Part shown: one piece after another, positions 1 to 13,033 of the stretch
How positions within the stretch are numbered: position 1 is the stretch's first letter
Layout: the number at the start of each line of letters is the position of its first letter
Source of the DNA: Paratinospora sagittata
Taxonomy: Eukaryota; Streptophyta; Magnoliopsida; Ranunculales; Menispermaceae
Length of the DNA stretch: 64,000 nt
Assembly: GCA_035771175.1 (NCBI GenBank)
Contig: CM069599.1
Location: forward strand, 37,945,707 to 38,009,706
Reading direction: 5' to 3'
The notes under the pieces: model-generated
What the model saw: only the letters and a program-made list of their open reading frames with translations
What the model was told of the DNA's origin: nothing
Databases searched by the model: none
Translations under genes and position numbers: made by a program

Positions 1-589
1 GAAACATATTGGTGTCTTTCTTGAATTTTTTAAGTACAGTAGTTGTGAGGGGTGGCAGTGTTAGGTTTGATATTAAGTTATACTTTGGCAGAATAGATAT
101 GCTGCAGGTACTTTGGTCTGGTATATTTAGTACGTTTTTGGTTTATATGCTGTCTGTTTCTATCTATGGTGGATGCTTTATTGTTATTATTATTATTATT
201 TTGGGATGAGTACAAACCATCTTAGCTTCCGTAATAGCCGCAACAATCCTTATAAAAGTTTCGAGGGAATTCATTAGAGGAATGTTTCCAATTACTATGG
301 TTTGTTGTTGTATATCCCTACTGATTTTCCAAATTAATCCTGCGGGTACATATAATTCAGGTACCAGTATCTGAGAAAATCTGATTGTAGTGGCGCCTTA
401 ACATGTTAGTCCCTTGAGTAGTTGATCTTCTTTAATTCTACCGAAAATGCTTTATACTGCAAAGGTGTAGGAGCCTTTAGCGTGCCCCTCTTTTTGCCGT
501 TAAAGTATTATTTGATTTCTTTGACTGGGCATGTTGATAATTAGTTATCATTGGTGAGGAAATAGAAAAGGCTCAAATATATATCCTTG
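1..589. other. intergenic, no gene seen
   Basis: AT-rich DNA without a long reading frame, a recognisable protein match or a clear repeat. The short open frames here have no family signature. It could be the decayed remainder of the kinase locus next to it. Confidence 0.5.
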
Positions 590-830
590 GCAATTTCAAT
601 CCAGACCCAAACACTGTCCTTATGAAAACTAAGAAATGGCTAGCTTTCACGTCTCGATGCAAGACCAATTGTTCCCACTCTTTGTGAAGATACAAAAGTG
701 CAGATGCAACACCTTGAAGAATTTTGTAACGCAGAAGAGAATATGATGAATTCCATCTCCCCAATCTCTCTTGCTCTCCTTCTAATCTCTTCTCCTTCTT
801 CACTTTTATCCATCAATCTCCTCACACCTT
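590..830 (-). pseudogene. lectin receptor kinase-like kinase fragment
   Basis: Read on the minus strand, one frame gives kinase subdomains V-VIb: [15 protein letters not shown] followed by LHRDVKAS. The HRDVKAS catalytic-loop signature and the YLHKEWEQ stretch are typical of L-type lectin receptor kinases. The match ends just after the catalytic loop, where the DFG segment should follow. No lectin domain, transmembrane segment or other kinase subdomain is visible nearby. The LINE starts within a few tens of bases, so this looks like a relic cut off by rearrangement or LINE insertion. Other RLK subfamilies with a similar loop are possible. Confidence 0.6.
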
Positions 831-976
831 AAACAACACTGTTTCATTAAAGAAGGGGAAGGGAATGCAGCGGCTGCACCACCATTAACATGTCTTCTTC
901 TTCTCTTCTTTTAACCTATTTCTCTTCATAACTTCTCATCTAACTCAGATTTTGTTACAATAGTCCTTTTCTCATA

Positions 977-3471
977 ATGGGTGATTTCAAAGCCGTTAGA
1001 TCATTATCCTCATCTTTTAAGGTTGATAACAAGGAGTTCATTGTGGACCAAAATCCTAGTGGAAATTGGATTACTATCAAGGTCATAGGCAAAGGAACGT
1101 TTCTACTGCGAATGTCAGCTGCTTCTGCGGAGTGGTTGCTTAATCAATTCTCCCCTGCGTCAAAAGTCCACATTCAAGAAACAGTTAAGGAATATGAATG
1201 AAGTCATCATTGTTGAAGCTCTCGACAATCTTCGAGGCAGATTCCTTAAAGTTTTGAAAGTTGAAACACGAAAAAACACAAGCCATCTTTATCCCTGAAG
1301 ATGCTCCAGGCCGAGGATGGAGTGCCTTCGTGAAATGGTTCTATCGCGTGAGTGGAACCAAAAAGGCTCAAAAGGCTCCTATGAATGGGCATGCTGTTGT
1401 TTCTAATTCATTCTCATGGATGAACTCATGGGACCTTGCTATTGTCTTGTTTAGATCCAAGTCATCATTATGGTGGAGTGCTGTGGAAGGAACATTAGCG
1501 TCCCTACTCAATCGTAAGATTAACCTTGTTCTTATGGGTGATGATCGAGCGCTACTATGGTGTTGCAACCAAAATGAGAAACACATCGTACTATCTTCCA
1601 TCTAGAACGAAGAGTTCCTCTTAGTTGAATGACACTCTTCTTTACAGTGGAATAAAAGAAAGGTTAGGTGTTCCCATGGATGGGTTGGCTTCGGCGGAGT
1701 ACCTCTGGAACAATGGAGTTCGGAGACCTTCAAGATGATTGGGGATCTCTGTGGGGGTTTGCTTGACGTTGCAAAGGAGGCTAACGAACTCTCTTTCCTA
1801 CGCTTCATGAAGCTCAAAGTGGTTGGAGGCACGAATGGTTTTGTTCCAGACATAATCCCAGTGTGTTTCAATGGCCTGAACGTTGGAGTCAAGTGCTTCA
1901 GGTTGGACGGTCGCTGGAAAATCGTCGGAGTCAACACAGGCTTGTCGGCGTCAAGGTTGACGACGACGATTGGAAAAGGTGTCCAGATACACGATGGTCT
2001 CCATCCTCGAGGCAGATCAACGGCCACGATGAACCCACAGGTCCAAACAAATCAGAGGTTGTGGCGTGACGTGGTGCAGGGTGTAGGCTGTACAAGATTA
2101 ATGGAGGAAGGACACACTTTCCATGTATATGCAAAGGAAGCTTTTGATTCTCCTCGTACGACCACATTCTTGGGCACCAATTGGCCACCTACTGTGCACC
2201 CCGACATCCATTTGTACCCAGGTATGCAAGCCCATAAAGATGGTGGGCCGGTGGCGGTTGAATCGGGCTTGGGTAATATTGGGTTGGACTTGAATTTGTC
2301 CCTCACACACAATGTTGATGATACTCTTTTGGGCTCCAGGCCAATGCCTGGAACAGTATGAAGTGATGCTAACAAAAATAATTCTACCCACGAGGATTTA
2401 ATCACTAAGATGATGCCATTATGCGCTTCAACGAGAATTTGTAATAGTGACGAAGGTCCACCCCTCGTTCTTCTTCAGATTTCAGAAGCACGGCCTAACG
2501 ATGGTGAAGATTTCCCCCTTGGTCCTTCATTTAGCCATGTCTCTGAAACGATGATGGTTGTCCACAAGGAGAAAGAGGTGCAACACAATGAAGATAAAGT
2601 GATGCACTCAAGACAGAAGGAAGTAGTGTCTGAGAAGGAGGTCAACCATAAATCATCAAGCCCTCCTTTTCATCATAAGAAGCACGGGTTTCGGCGAGGT
2701 GTGATTATCAGTTCTCACGACGATGGCAGTTCTTCTAACCCTACTGTGAAGCATGGCCCGAATGGAAATTTAGTGGGGGACGTTAATCCTTGTGACGAAA
2801 ACGAACATGGGGATGGAGCCACAAGTTGTTTTCAGTCTAGGCGGGTGTTACGAAAGGAGAGGGTCTTACAAAGTGAGAATATCTCTAGTTAGAGGGTGGA
2901 TTTGGCGTGGGAGTGTTAACAAGTGCTGTAGAGCAATTGCGCGTCAGACAATAACTCGGACAATGGTTTGGGCGAAGAAGAGGAACCAGATGGTGCTTGA
3001 GAGGGTGAGACTGTGCTTGGCGCCAATGATGACCACTTATGCAATGCAGATTATGGATCCAAGGTTTGTCCTTTACATTTTAATTTAGATGGTGATATTG
3101 AGCTTCCTGATAATATTCCTCTAGATCTTTGTTCTTCATGTCCTGTGGATGACCCTCCAAACCAAATTAACGATCCTGTCAAACAACCTGTTCTATCCAC
3201 TTCCAAACCGATTCCTGAAACCAACCTTGTTCTACCCAATTCCTGCGGTACTCAACCTATCCAAATGCGCGACAGTGAAAACTATATGCCCAGTTCAAAT
3301 GCAGTTGCTTATGTGGCGGATGGTATTAGATTACAGGGGGTTGGGGATGCGGCTCTTGAAAATCAGCAGAATGAGGAAGGCAAGGAAGAGGGTGCTAATG
3401 GAAGCAATACTCTGATTGAGTGCTCAGGGACTATGGAGCGATACCCTTCAGAAGTCGAACATTTCCGTTAA
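977..3471 (+). pseudogene. LINE ORF1 remnant
   Basis: Discontinuous frames at 977-1201, 1261-1605, 1735-2361, 2410-2892 and 3013-3471 form one degraded ORF1. The first frame resembles the start of plant LINE nucleic-acid-binding proteins. The region near 1690-1860 has the GVPLEQWSSETFKMIG pattern that follows a DUF4283-type RNA-binding domain in plant LINE ORF1. The C-terminal half is hydrophilic and low in conservation. I did not see an intact CCHC knuckle. Multiple frameshifts and stops break it. Confidence 0.7.
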
Positions 3472-3582
3472 AAAAAAACAGAGCAAGAAACATGAAGGTG
3501 GTGCTTGTTTAGATGGTGATCTAACAATAAAAGAGATAGCAAAAAATATTAAAGATTTGAAAAGGAACAATGGAGTTAACAA

Positions 3583-6500
3583 ATGAAGATTGTCTTATGG
3601 AACATTTGTGGATGTGGGTCGAGTAGGAAAAAGTGCCTCATCAAGAGGGCTTTAGGGAAAGCCAAACCAGACATCGTTATCTTCTAAGAAACTAAAAAAG
3701 AGGTGATTGATCGAAGTGTTATTTCTCAACTGTGGGGGTCAAGATTCAAGAGTTGAGCTGCTCTTCCTGCCTATGGTGTGGCTGGTGGTGTGGTAATTGT
3801 CTGGGATTCACAGGTAGTGAATGTTGTTGATTGCCTTATTGGGGATTTCTCGGTTTCTACCCAGATTAGAGGTGATGGTGCTAGTCGGTGGTGGTTGTCA
3901 GGGATTTATGGGCCTTCTTCTTATGTGGAAAGGAAGCATTTTTGGGATGAAATTGCCGGACTTAGCGTGCCCTGTGGAGATCGATGGTGCTTGGGGGGTG
4001 ATTTTAACACAGTGAGGCATATTGGAGAAAAAATTAACAGCCCAAGGGTGACTACTAGTATGCATATGTTTGGCATGCTTATTGGGGAACTTGATTTGAG
4101 AGATCCTCCTCTTCTGAACGCTCAGGTAACATGGTCTAACTTTAGGGCTATCCCGATTTGTTGCAGACTCGATAGATTTTTATTTTCGCCGGAATGGGAG
4201 ACCTTGTTTCCATGTTGTAGGCAAGAGGCCCTCCCTAGGGTGGTTTCAGATCACTGCCTTGTTGTCCTGGATTCCAATGCGGTTAGGTGGGGCCCTACAC
4301 CTTTTTGATTTGAGAATGCTTGGCTTGAGCATCATGAGTTCCCAGCTTGCATTCGTACGTGGTGGGCTGAGTGCTCAGTTTATGCCATGAAGGCCATAGG
4401 TTTATGATCATGTTGAATGAAATCAAGATAGCTGTCAAAGGGTGGGATAAGGAAGTTTTTGGATCCATTGTCTGTAAGAAGAATGACTTGGATGAACTTA
4501 TTGGGTGCTTGGATTTTCTTGAGGGGCACAACGAACTGTCAACAAAATTTGCCGAAATCAGAATGAAAGCTAAGATTGAACTTGTTGACTTGTGTGTGAA
4601 TGAATCTAGGATGGCTGGCCAGAAGGCAAAAATCCAATGGTTAAAGGAAGGTGATGCGAATACTAAATTCTTTCATAGGGTTCTCAGTCATAGGAAGTCA
4701 CAATGTGTTATCACTAAAGCTGAAAGGGATGATGGTTCGTTGGTTATGGATGACGAAGGAATTATAGTGACTTTTATCAGGCAATTCTCTGAGGCCTACG
4801 CTTCAGGTAGGAATGAACAATGGGAGGTTGATGGGATTAATTGGAACCAAATTGATGATGAAGAGGCCGAGTGGTTGGAGAGACCTTTCGAAGAGGATGA
4901 GATTCGCGATGTTGTGTTTAGTTGTAACGATAGTAAGGCGCCAAGACCAGATGGGTTCACTTTAGCCTTCTATCAGAAGTCCTGGGATATTATTAAGCAT
5001 GATGTTATGCAAGTGATGCGTGATTTCCACAAGAGCGGAGTGGTGAAAGTTAGGACAAATGAAACTTTTATTTGCCTCATAAGTCTTGTAACTAGCCTTT
5101 ACAAGATCATCTCCAAAACCCTGTCTATGAGGCTTCTTGCTATCCTCCATAAAACCATTGAGGAGACTCAATGTGCTTTTGTCCATGGGCGATAGATTTT
5201 AGATGCAGTCCTTGTGGCCAACGAAGCAGGGAAAGATTATAGAGTTCGAAAACGGAGTGATGTGTTGTTTAAAGCGGACTTTGAGAAAGCATATGACTTA
5301 GTTGATTGGGATTTCCTTGAGTATGTAATGGGAAAAAAGAACTTTGGGGAGAGATGGTGAAGGTGGATTGGAGGGTGCTTGAAGTCAGTTTCTTACTCCA
5401 TTATAGTTAATGGAAAAGCTTCTAAGAAATTTAACGCACATCGAGGCCTCAAACAAGGTGATCCGTTGTCCCCATTCTTCTTTACTATTGTGGCAGATGT
5501 TCTGTGTAGAATGATGTTAAAGGCCGACATGTCTTCCTCGATTCAGGGGTTTTCAGTTGGGAAAGAGGGGGTGGTGGTCTCTCATCTTATGTTTGCTGAT
5601 GATACTCTTTTGTTTCTTGAGGGTGAAGAACTGAATGTGGATAGTGCTTTATGTCTGTTAAAGTGTTTCTGCAAGTTGTCTGGCTTGAACATTAACTTGG
5701 GTAAAAGTCAGTTGGCGGGTATCAATATGCAGCAAGATGTATAACTCAGGATGGCAACAAATATTGGGTGCTCTATTGGCTCGTGGCCCATGCATTACCT
5801 TGGCATGCCATTAGGAAGCAACCCATTGTGTAACTCTTTTTGGGATCCAGTAGTTGCCAATATATCTCACAGACTGGAGGGGTGGAAAAGAGGCTTCCTT
5901 TCCAGAGGTGGTAGGTTGCTCTTATTATCTCAGTGTTGTCTGCTATTCCCACTTATTATTTGTCTCTTTTTCGGGTGCTGGTGGAGGTGGCTAAGCTTAT
6001 TGAGTGGAAAATGAAGGTGTTCTTTTGGAAGGGGGTGGATGAGAGCAATGGGTCCCACTTGATTAATTGGCAAATTGTTCAAAGGCCAATAGCTGAGGGT
6101 GGCTTAGGCATTGGAAATATTTTGAAGAGAAACAGGGCACTGTGTGACAAATGGGTGTGGAGGTTCCATAAGGAGAGTCGGTCTTTCTGGGCAAAGGTTA
6201 TTACTAGCAAATTTGGTGAAATTGAGTTTTGTAGGAGAATTACCCCTTCCATTAAAACAACATATAGAAGTCCTTGGAGGTTTGTATTATCGATCCTTCT
6301 TGATTTTTTCCCCCATTTCCGACCAATGGTTGGGGATGGTTGTAGTTTCAAATTCTGGGAAGATCGTTGGCTTTGTGATTCCACTCTTGTTGAGATGTAC
6401 CCTAGGCTTTATCATGTTTCACCATTTCCTAACCATCCCATTGCCCATTTCATCCGTGATAACACTTCACCAGGGGCCTTTCAATGGAACTTTGCTTTTC

Positions 6501-7257
6501 TTGTTACCTTAACTGTTGGCCAACATGTTGAATTAGTTGAGTTCCAATCCCTATTGAGTTTAGTCCACTTGTCCTCCGACCCCGATTCCTATAAGTGGAC
6601 CCTCCATCATTTCGGAATTTTCAATTGTAAATCGCTCTTCCATGCCTAAATTGATAATCATTCTTTCCCCGTTTTCCCCATGTCTAATATAATCTGGAAT
6701 GCTCATGCTCCATCGAAGGTTAAAGTGTTTGGGTGGATCTTGGCCCATAATAAGCTTAACATAGGCGACGAGCTTCAGAGATGGCTCTCGTTCATTTGCT
6801 TACTCCCTCATTGTTGCCAAATGTGTATTGATAATGCAGATGATGGCACGCATATTTTCTTTAGATGCCTTTTCTCGTTAAGGATTTGGGATGAATGGCG
6901 GGTTAGAACTGGAGAACGATTTTCCACCCCATTGTCGATAGAGGAGGCCCTTTCGGTTGGCCACATATTGGACCCTACAGCTAGGCAAGTCAATATCATG
7001 AGAGCGGCGAACCGAGCTACACTATCATCGTATCTTTGATGGTGTCTCTAGGAGTGCGATGGAAGTGTGGGATGAAACTATACTTCTTGCAAGTTCTTGG
7101 CTTGTGGCTTTTAAAATCAATGGAGTATTTTCCTTAAACGATTGGGGACTAGGAAATGGGGAGAATGCTTGCTTTGAGACAATATTATTGACCTTGGATC
7201 TTTGTGGCTTGACGGTGGCTGTGTTTTTAGCGTCGTTTTTGGATGTTTTTTTCTGAG
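3583..7257 (+). pseudogene. LINE ORF2 remnant (endonuclease, RT, zf-RVT)
   Basis: A start at 3583 opens an APE-type endonuclease domain beginning MKIVLWNICGCG. Conserved endonuclease motifs follow: IYGPSS, GGDFN and the C-terminal SDH. The RT domain contains KAPRPDGF, LKQGDPLSPFFF and the catalytic MFADD. A zf-RVT-like region follows, with an IWNAHAPSKVKVFGW segment. The gene is dead: a stop lies in the endonuclease, the endonuclease-RT link changes frame near 4310-4380, a stop lies near 5195, and a frameshift lies near 5940. About 15 residues expected between FICLI and SLVTSLYKI are missing near 5085. Confidence 0.88.
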
Positions 7258-7362
7258 TAATGCTGGTGCTCATTGTGCTTGTATTCTCACTAAGTAATGT
7301 TTTCTTTCATTAATACTATATATGTTTTGTTTCTTCTCAAAAAAATAAAAAAAAATAAAAAA

Positions 7363-8912
7363 TTGGAATTTATTGTATTTGGATGACAAAATAAACTCAC
7401 GCTTTTTAAAGAATTTTTTTTCTTATTATACTGTATAGTTGAGGGTGGTGTTCATCTTGCTTGTTTTAATGGCGGAATGCTGCTAAATATAGAAATAGAA
7501 ATTGTTAACTAGGTATTGCTGCCCATCTCATGATATCCTCGGACAGACTCACCCCGTCACCATTTTTAACTAGGAAAATGCTCAAGCAACACAATTTGGA
7601 AATGCAATTTTTCAAATCTGTCAGAATTTGTATGTAACGTGTGTTTTGAGAGAGGCGTGTGTTTTTGAAACATGTTTTCCAAGTGTGTTTTCATGGTATT
7701 ACTCTTTGGACTAAATCATGTGCGTCAAGGATGGAGTGGTCTGTGTAAGTCTTGCATTGTAGTTATTGTCTGTTAAAGCTTGTTTACTAAAACAGACGGC
7801 TAGAAATATGTGATCAAGTCCGAGGGTGGTGCTTTGGTGTGGTAACGTGGGTGTACTCGTCTATGTATATTGTTTTACTTTAAATTATATATGCAATTGT
7901 TTTGTTTAATCTCTAAATCTTCTAAGGCTATGGACAAAGAAATTCAGAAAGATAGTATATAATATGGTGGAGATCTGTTCCTAAGATACTGTATGGTTGG
8001 TATGTTCTTTCAAAGTAGAGGGTGCTTGAATTGAAGCAGAGGTCCTGAGAGTCTTAGAGCTGTGTGGGTAGAATATGCTTGTATTTATTTTGTCAATGAA
8101 TGTGTGATGCTCGTTGTAGCCTTGAAACCCAAAGTGCAAGGTTGGTATTGGCCTGAAATTGAATAGAGAGGTGTTTAGAATGACGTTTTGGCATCTGTCA
8201 AGTGTCAGCCATTAGTTACATGGTTGAGCGTCATCGTGGCAAACTGGCAATGGTGTTTTTGCATGTGCATTTGATTCCTGCTCACTTTGCGACCTTGGCC
8301 CTGCTCGGCCCCCACTGCCTTTCTACTTTGATAGTGCCTTGCTATTCCCTTCCCTATTTCATTATGAAAAAAAAAACAAAGAAAAAGAAAAATAAATAGC
8401 ATAACGCTTTCTTTTGGCATTAAGACGAGAAAAAAAAAAAAATGCTATTCAGATAAGATAACCAATAAATTGGGTAGTTTAGGTTCGAAATTTGTTAGTC
8501 AAACATAAAATTATGATAGAATCCAATGCTGTGTTCAACCACCATTAAAGGGAGGATGACGTTGCAAGGTAAAAAGAGAACACAAATTGCAATCCATCCT
8601 CCTCGTTTCTCACCACCCGAGTTTCGTGGAGTACAGTGCCTCATAATACCGATACCGGAAGTGTTTTATCACATGAGAACTCTTCCCAGTTTTACATGGG
8701 AGTCAAATTAGAATGATATTCAATACACTTCTCTTGATTAGCCTTGCAAATTCTCCATTTGAGAAACAGCTTTTCATGTTCAGCACCCAAAGTTCATGGA
8801 TGCCAGCCATTTTGTTAAAGAAGGCTGTTGATACAAACCAGTAGAAAAGAGCCAACTTCAAATACTCCTATCCCTGAATGTCAAAACAAGAAGCTTCTTC
8901 AGGCTTCCAGTA
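7363..8912. other. intergenic, then probable SPL 3' UTR
   Basis: No protein-like frame is convincing. The right-hand few hundred bases, up to 8912, are the likely 3' UTR of the minus-strand SPL gene. I could not place the poly(A) site. A-rich runs occur at 8365-8397 and 8430-8442. Confidence 0.4.
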
Positions 8913-11900
8913 TCAGTTAATCCTATTGCAGTAAAATGCAGAGTCAAAAGGTGGTTTGAAGAGCTGAAACTCTTGGAACTGGCTGCTGCTCCCGTCGTTG
9001 TCATTATTATGCAAAGTCAAGGAATGAACTCGGGACTCCGCCTCTGCTGGTTGCTGCTGTTCAGCCTGCCAGTATTCTGGCCAGCCTTGCTGCTGTGTTG
9101 CTGCTGCATGAATCATCGGTACTTGATGATTTGGTTGGATGAGGTGGTCAAGGGTAGCAGGCTCATGCAACCCTGCTGCTGTTTCCCATGAGGAGTTGTT
9201 TGACAGAAGAGAGAGAGCACGCGGGAGGTCAGTCGTTGTGACGTCTAAGTTAGAAGGACCGCCAGGCGCTTCTATACCTGCCATATGACATGACCGATAA
9301 TAATAATATTCTATTCGGGCATCTTAAGAGAAATAAATCGTTACGTAGACAACATTGAAATCATAAAACAAATCTATTTATGAGGATATTCTAATTTTTT
9401 GTCAGTCCAAAATGTAGTTACTGCAACACCACCCCACAAAAAATGTTCAATCTATTTGAGAGAAAGATGAGAATTGATTGAATCCATCAATTAAGAAACG
9501 ATATACCTGGCTGAGCCCAAGACTTGGAAGTATCTGAGCCTAAACATCCTTGATGTAACCGGGCTCTAGGGTTCAAACATGTTACTTCAAAATGTTTGTT
9601 TAAATTCAAATGAGAACCATCTATGAATGAGAACTGATCCCATTGGAAAATGCTCCAGCAGCAAATAGTAATACATGACCGACAACTCTTCAGACCTAAG
9701 AGGGGTTCACAAATAATACATGGGTTCCCTCAGGATGAAACTTGAGCTGTGACATCAGTCTAGGACATTCTCCTTGGGTAAACAGCTAAACTCTACCATA
9801 ATAATTTTATGGTTGCAGAAACTATACTTGTTGCTATATTACTCATCCAGATATATTCTCTAGAGGACAAATCAAGCACAAATAGAAGTCATTGTTCTCA
9901 AAGTCAACACATGTTCAGTCTTGAAATGATGTATAGTACTTGTCGAAATATATATATATACCATCTAAACATTTTATACCAAGCCTTGTTCTTGTAGTAC
10001 ACCCAATTTTTATTAGCTGTTTCACCCTGTAAGAAGCTAAGGAACTCAATTTAAGAGGAATTACACACTAATCGCAACAACGAAAATCATCTTTTAACAG
10101 AGAGTAACCAGTTCATATATTGGAATTCTAAAAATAAGATTCCCTATTGTATTATTAGCTCCATAGAACATTCTTCTGGCTTAAACCCATGCACAATTTT
10201 GGGGAATCATGCTACCAATTTTGGTGTTATTTCAGGGATTGTGGCACCACATTTGAAACACATGATGGCAGCAACCAAAAATCGCAAAAATTACATGGAT
10301 AATGTCATATACATATGGTTAGTCTTGAAAGATTCTAAGGTAATGAAGGCTAAGAAAGCTTACTCAAAATTGTGCCCCCCACTTAATTTTAGTACTACTA
10401 GACAAATAATGGAACTTTATCCACTGGAAATGAAGGAGCAAACAAAACCAACAAAATTATGAAAAACCCAACATGGAAAAGATAAAGGTCATGCATAAAT
10501 AGAATTTTTAGATATTCTATTTATGGCAATGAAGGAGCAAACAAAACCAACAAAATTATGAAAAACCCAACATAGAAAAGACACAGGTCATGTATAAATA
10601 GAATTTTTAGATATTTTGGAAGTAAAGGCATCAGAATAGATCACCATTTCTTTGTCCTTTTTTTCTTCTAGAGAAGAATAAGCATACCTTGATGGAGGAC
10701 CTCTGTTGTGGTGCCCTTATTTGGCAAAAGCCTACATGAGTCACGATGAAGTGAAGAAACAACATTTGGTATATTGATTGGCAAATGCAGCTGCCCATTA
10801 ATTCCTCCAACTTTTGCAGGCCTAAACAAAGAACTTTTTGCTTCACCAGGCTTGAAACTCCATGCACTTTCCCATGTAGGCTTTGGAGTTGGCCTTGCAT
10901 GGACAAGGGGAACACTGTTCAACAAAACATTCAGCTGTGGTGTTCCATCTGTATTAACAGAACTGGATATAATCAGATAATACACAAACATGGAATAAAA
11001 TCCAAATTGCGAGATAGCCTGAGGTATTCGTAAGAGTGGATAAGCAGTTTTTTTTTTTTTTTTCAAAGTGGATAAGCAGGTTGAATGACACTTCAATCGT
11101 TTCTATTCCTTTCCAAAGGAATTATTGACTTTTGGGTAAATTCTCTTCATTAGGCTGTAAGAAATGCAAGCATGAAACTTCAATATAAACTCCTTTCAAT
11201 GTTAACAAAGCTCACCATTTCATAATTCAACCAAGTTTACTGAAAGTTTAGTTTTACTCTTCAATTAAATTTGAGATCCATCTCATATAGACAAAGATGA
11301 ATAACAACCAAGGAGAAATGGAACTTACATCCTTAGTAGCTGGATTAATTGCAGTCAGAATTGCTGCAAATTCCAGAAATCAGGATTTAAGCTCCTTAGG
11401 ACACTGACTTGTGAGTATGAATGCAATTGTTGGTTGAATATATAGGTGATGGATTTTGTTCTTTAATCAAAATCTTCGTTAGTTGAAATTCATCCATAAT
11501 TAACAGAGTTATTTTTAGAGGTGCTAACTAAATTGTGCCAATACAAAATGTCAGAAAAAAATGAAATGGTACAAGACATGGCAAGTAGCATCATCAGATG
11601 CGAGAAAGCATGTAGGAGATGCAATACATCCTGATATACCATTTAATTATATGAGCAGTTGCCAAAAATGAAAGACAAACGGCAGAGAGAATCCAAGGGA
11701 GTACACTGGTTCAAGTGACAAGTTGAAGGTTAAACCTACTGAGATCTTTAAGATGATTGATTCTACTGAACTATCAAAGAATGCTGAAGTAAACCTTGAA
11801 CAGTATTTTCCAATAAAGCAAACCATTGGTGTACTCAGCAGACATCATATCCAAGGAGAACAAAACATAAATAACCATGATATTACAAATTGACTGCATC

Positions 11901-13033
11901 ATTATTCAGCACAAGCAAAAATCTGAAAAAAAAAGCTTGCTACTGGGGATGCTTATTATACGATGAGAACTCTTTATGTTCAAACAAGAGTGAATTAGGG
12001 CGAGAGATGACAACACTAACATACCATAAAATGAAGGTAGCCTTCCTGAATTGAATTGAACTGCGTCTGGCTGTGGCTTACGGCGACGTGCATTGTGATC
12101 AGAGAGACGCCTACGACAACTTCGCTTCTTCTCGTCAAACTCAGACAAATCATGGAACCTTCAACATGGTAAAGGTCTGGATCAGATGGTTTTCATATCA
12201 ACATCTATGAGACAGTTCTAAAGCTAAAACATAACTTATTCTATTAAACATCAACAAATGTTTAAGAAACCAGTGACACAACCATCAACAGAGGATTTTA
12301 ACTAGTGTCTCTCCAAAAGGAAAGGAGCAATTCTCCATGAAACCTACCTACTACACTGCTGACAAAACCTACGTTCCAAACCAGATACAATGACCTTAGG
12401 GGATTTGGAATGGTTCTCGCAGACTCTATGTCTTCGATGGTAATCTTTGGCCGAGGTGAGGTCAAGGTTGCAACCTTCAACTTGGCAGTGAGGTGTCTGA
12501 GTGCTTTGACAAGAAGCTCTAGATCTCTTCGCAGCGGCGGCAGCAGGCGACGAAGGAATTATGGAGAAAGATGGTGGCTTAACAGTGTTTCCAGCACAAA
12601 CATCTTCAAAGTAAGTCCTTTTACCAAGCTTCAAACCAATTAGTGGTTCAGTAGAGCCACCACCAGGCGGCGCAAATGAAGGAGAGGTACCCGAATTATC
12701 TATCCTGCCCAATTCTTTCCTGGTGCTGAAATCTTCCCGGGAACCTTCAACTGTATCAAAATTGAACTTGGATGATGTTCTACTGGCAATGTTTGATGAA
12801 GAATCAACAGAGGCCGAGATTGAACTCTTAGAGGAGGAGCTATGACCCAAATCAGAGCCGCCACCACCACCACCACCTCCAGAAGAATAAAGGGAGCCAT
12901 TTTCAATCCCTCCATCTGCTTCAATTCCCCAGTCTGTTGGCTGTATCTGCTTATGATTATCAATGGTTTTTCCACTGAGCATCATTAGGTTCTCCCAGTC
13001 CCACTGAGAGGGAATCTTTGCACTCCACTCCAT
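8913..13033 (-). CDS. SPL: SBP-box transcription factor (SPL), miR156-targeted
   Basis: Nuclear transcription factor of the SQUAMOSA promoter-binding-like family, which binds GTAC-core sites and controls phase change and inflorescence or fruit traits. Four coding exons join in frame: 13033-12348, 12158-12025, 10948-10688 and 9277-8913, giving 481 aa. The SBP domain (about residues 182-258) is split by intron 1 between CQQCSR and FHDLSEF, as usual. Both zinc-binding sets are present (CQVEGC...HRRHRVC; RFCQQC...H...C), with the basic nuclear signal [18 protein letters not shown] poly-Gly run precedes the domain. I chose the start MEWSAKIP at 13033 because a 5' UTR intron acceptor lies just upstream, so the longer upstream frame is untranslated. 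Residues 381-386 (ALSLLS) are encoded by the miR156 site. The exon 3 sequence resembles the dicot SPL13 / rice SPL16-18 group, but the exact clade is uncertain. Confidence 0.93.
9201..9220 (-). promoter_or_regulatory. miR156 target site in SPL last exon
   Basis: The minus-strand mRNA reads GTGCTCTCTCTCTTCTGTCA here, the canonical SPL target of miR156, encoding ALSLLS in the SPL frame. From the remembered miR156 sequence it pairs with one mismatch, at miRNA position 14. This indicates age-dependent post-transcriptional control of the gene. Confidence 0.95.
10429..10616. repeat. 99-bp tandem duplication in SPL intron 3
   Basis: The unit starting AATGAAGGAGCAAACAAAAC at 10429 repeats from 10528 with few differences; the second copy fades after about 89 bp, near the exon 3 donor. 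It is non-coding, about 70 bp from the splice donor at 10687. Confidence 0.9.

Larger units (their letters stand above)
845..7362 (+). mobile_element. long L1-type LINE retrotransposon, inactive
   Basis: A non-LTR element with the usual order: ORF1, then ORF2 with endonuclease, reverse transcriptase and a zf-RVT-like C-terminus, ending in an A-rich tail at about 7339-7361. Its body carries many in-frame stops and frameshifts, so it cannot move itself. The 5' end is estimated from where ORF1 leader-like DNA begins. I could not find a matching target-site duplication after the tail. It lacks the C-terminal RNase H seen in the other LINE at 46795, so at least two LINE families are present. Confidence 0.9.

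Noticed and set aside
1602..2405. Minus-strand open frames of 85-141 codons
   Set aside because: They are antisense to LINE ORF1, with no family signature and no splice or start support.
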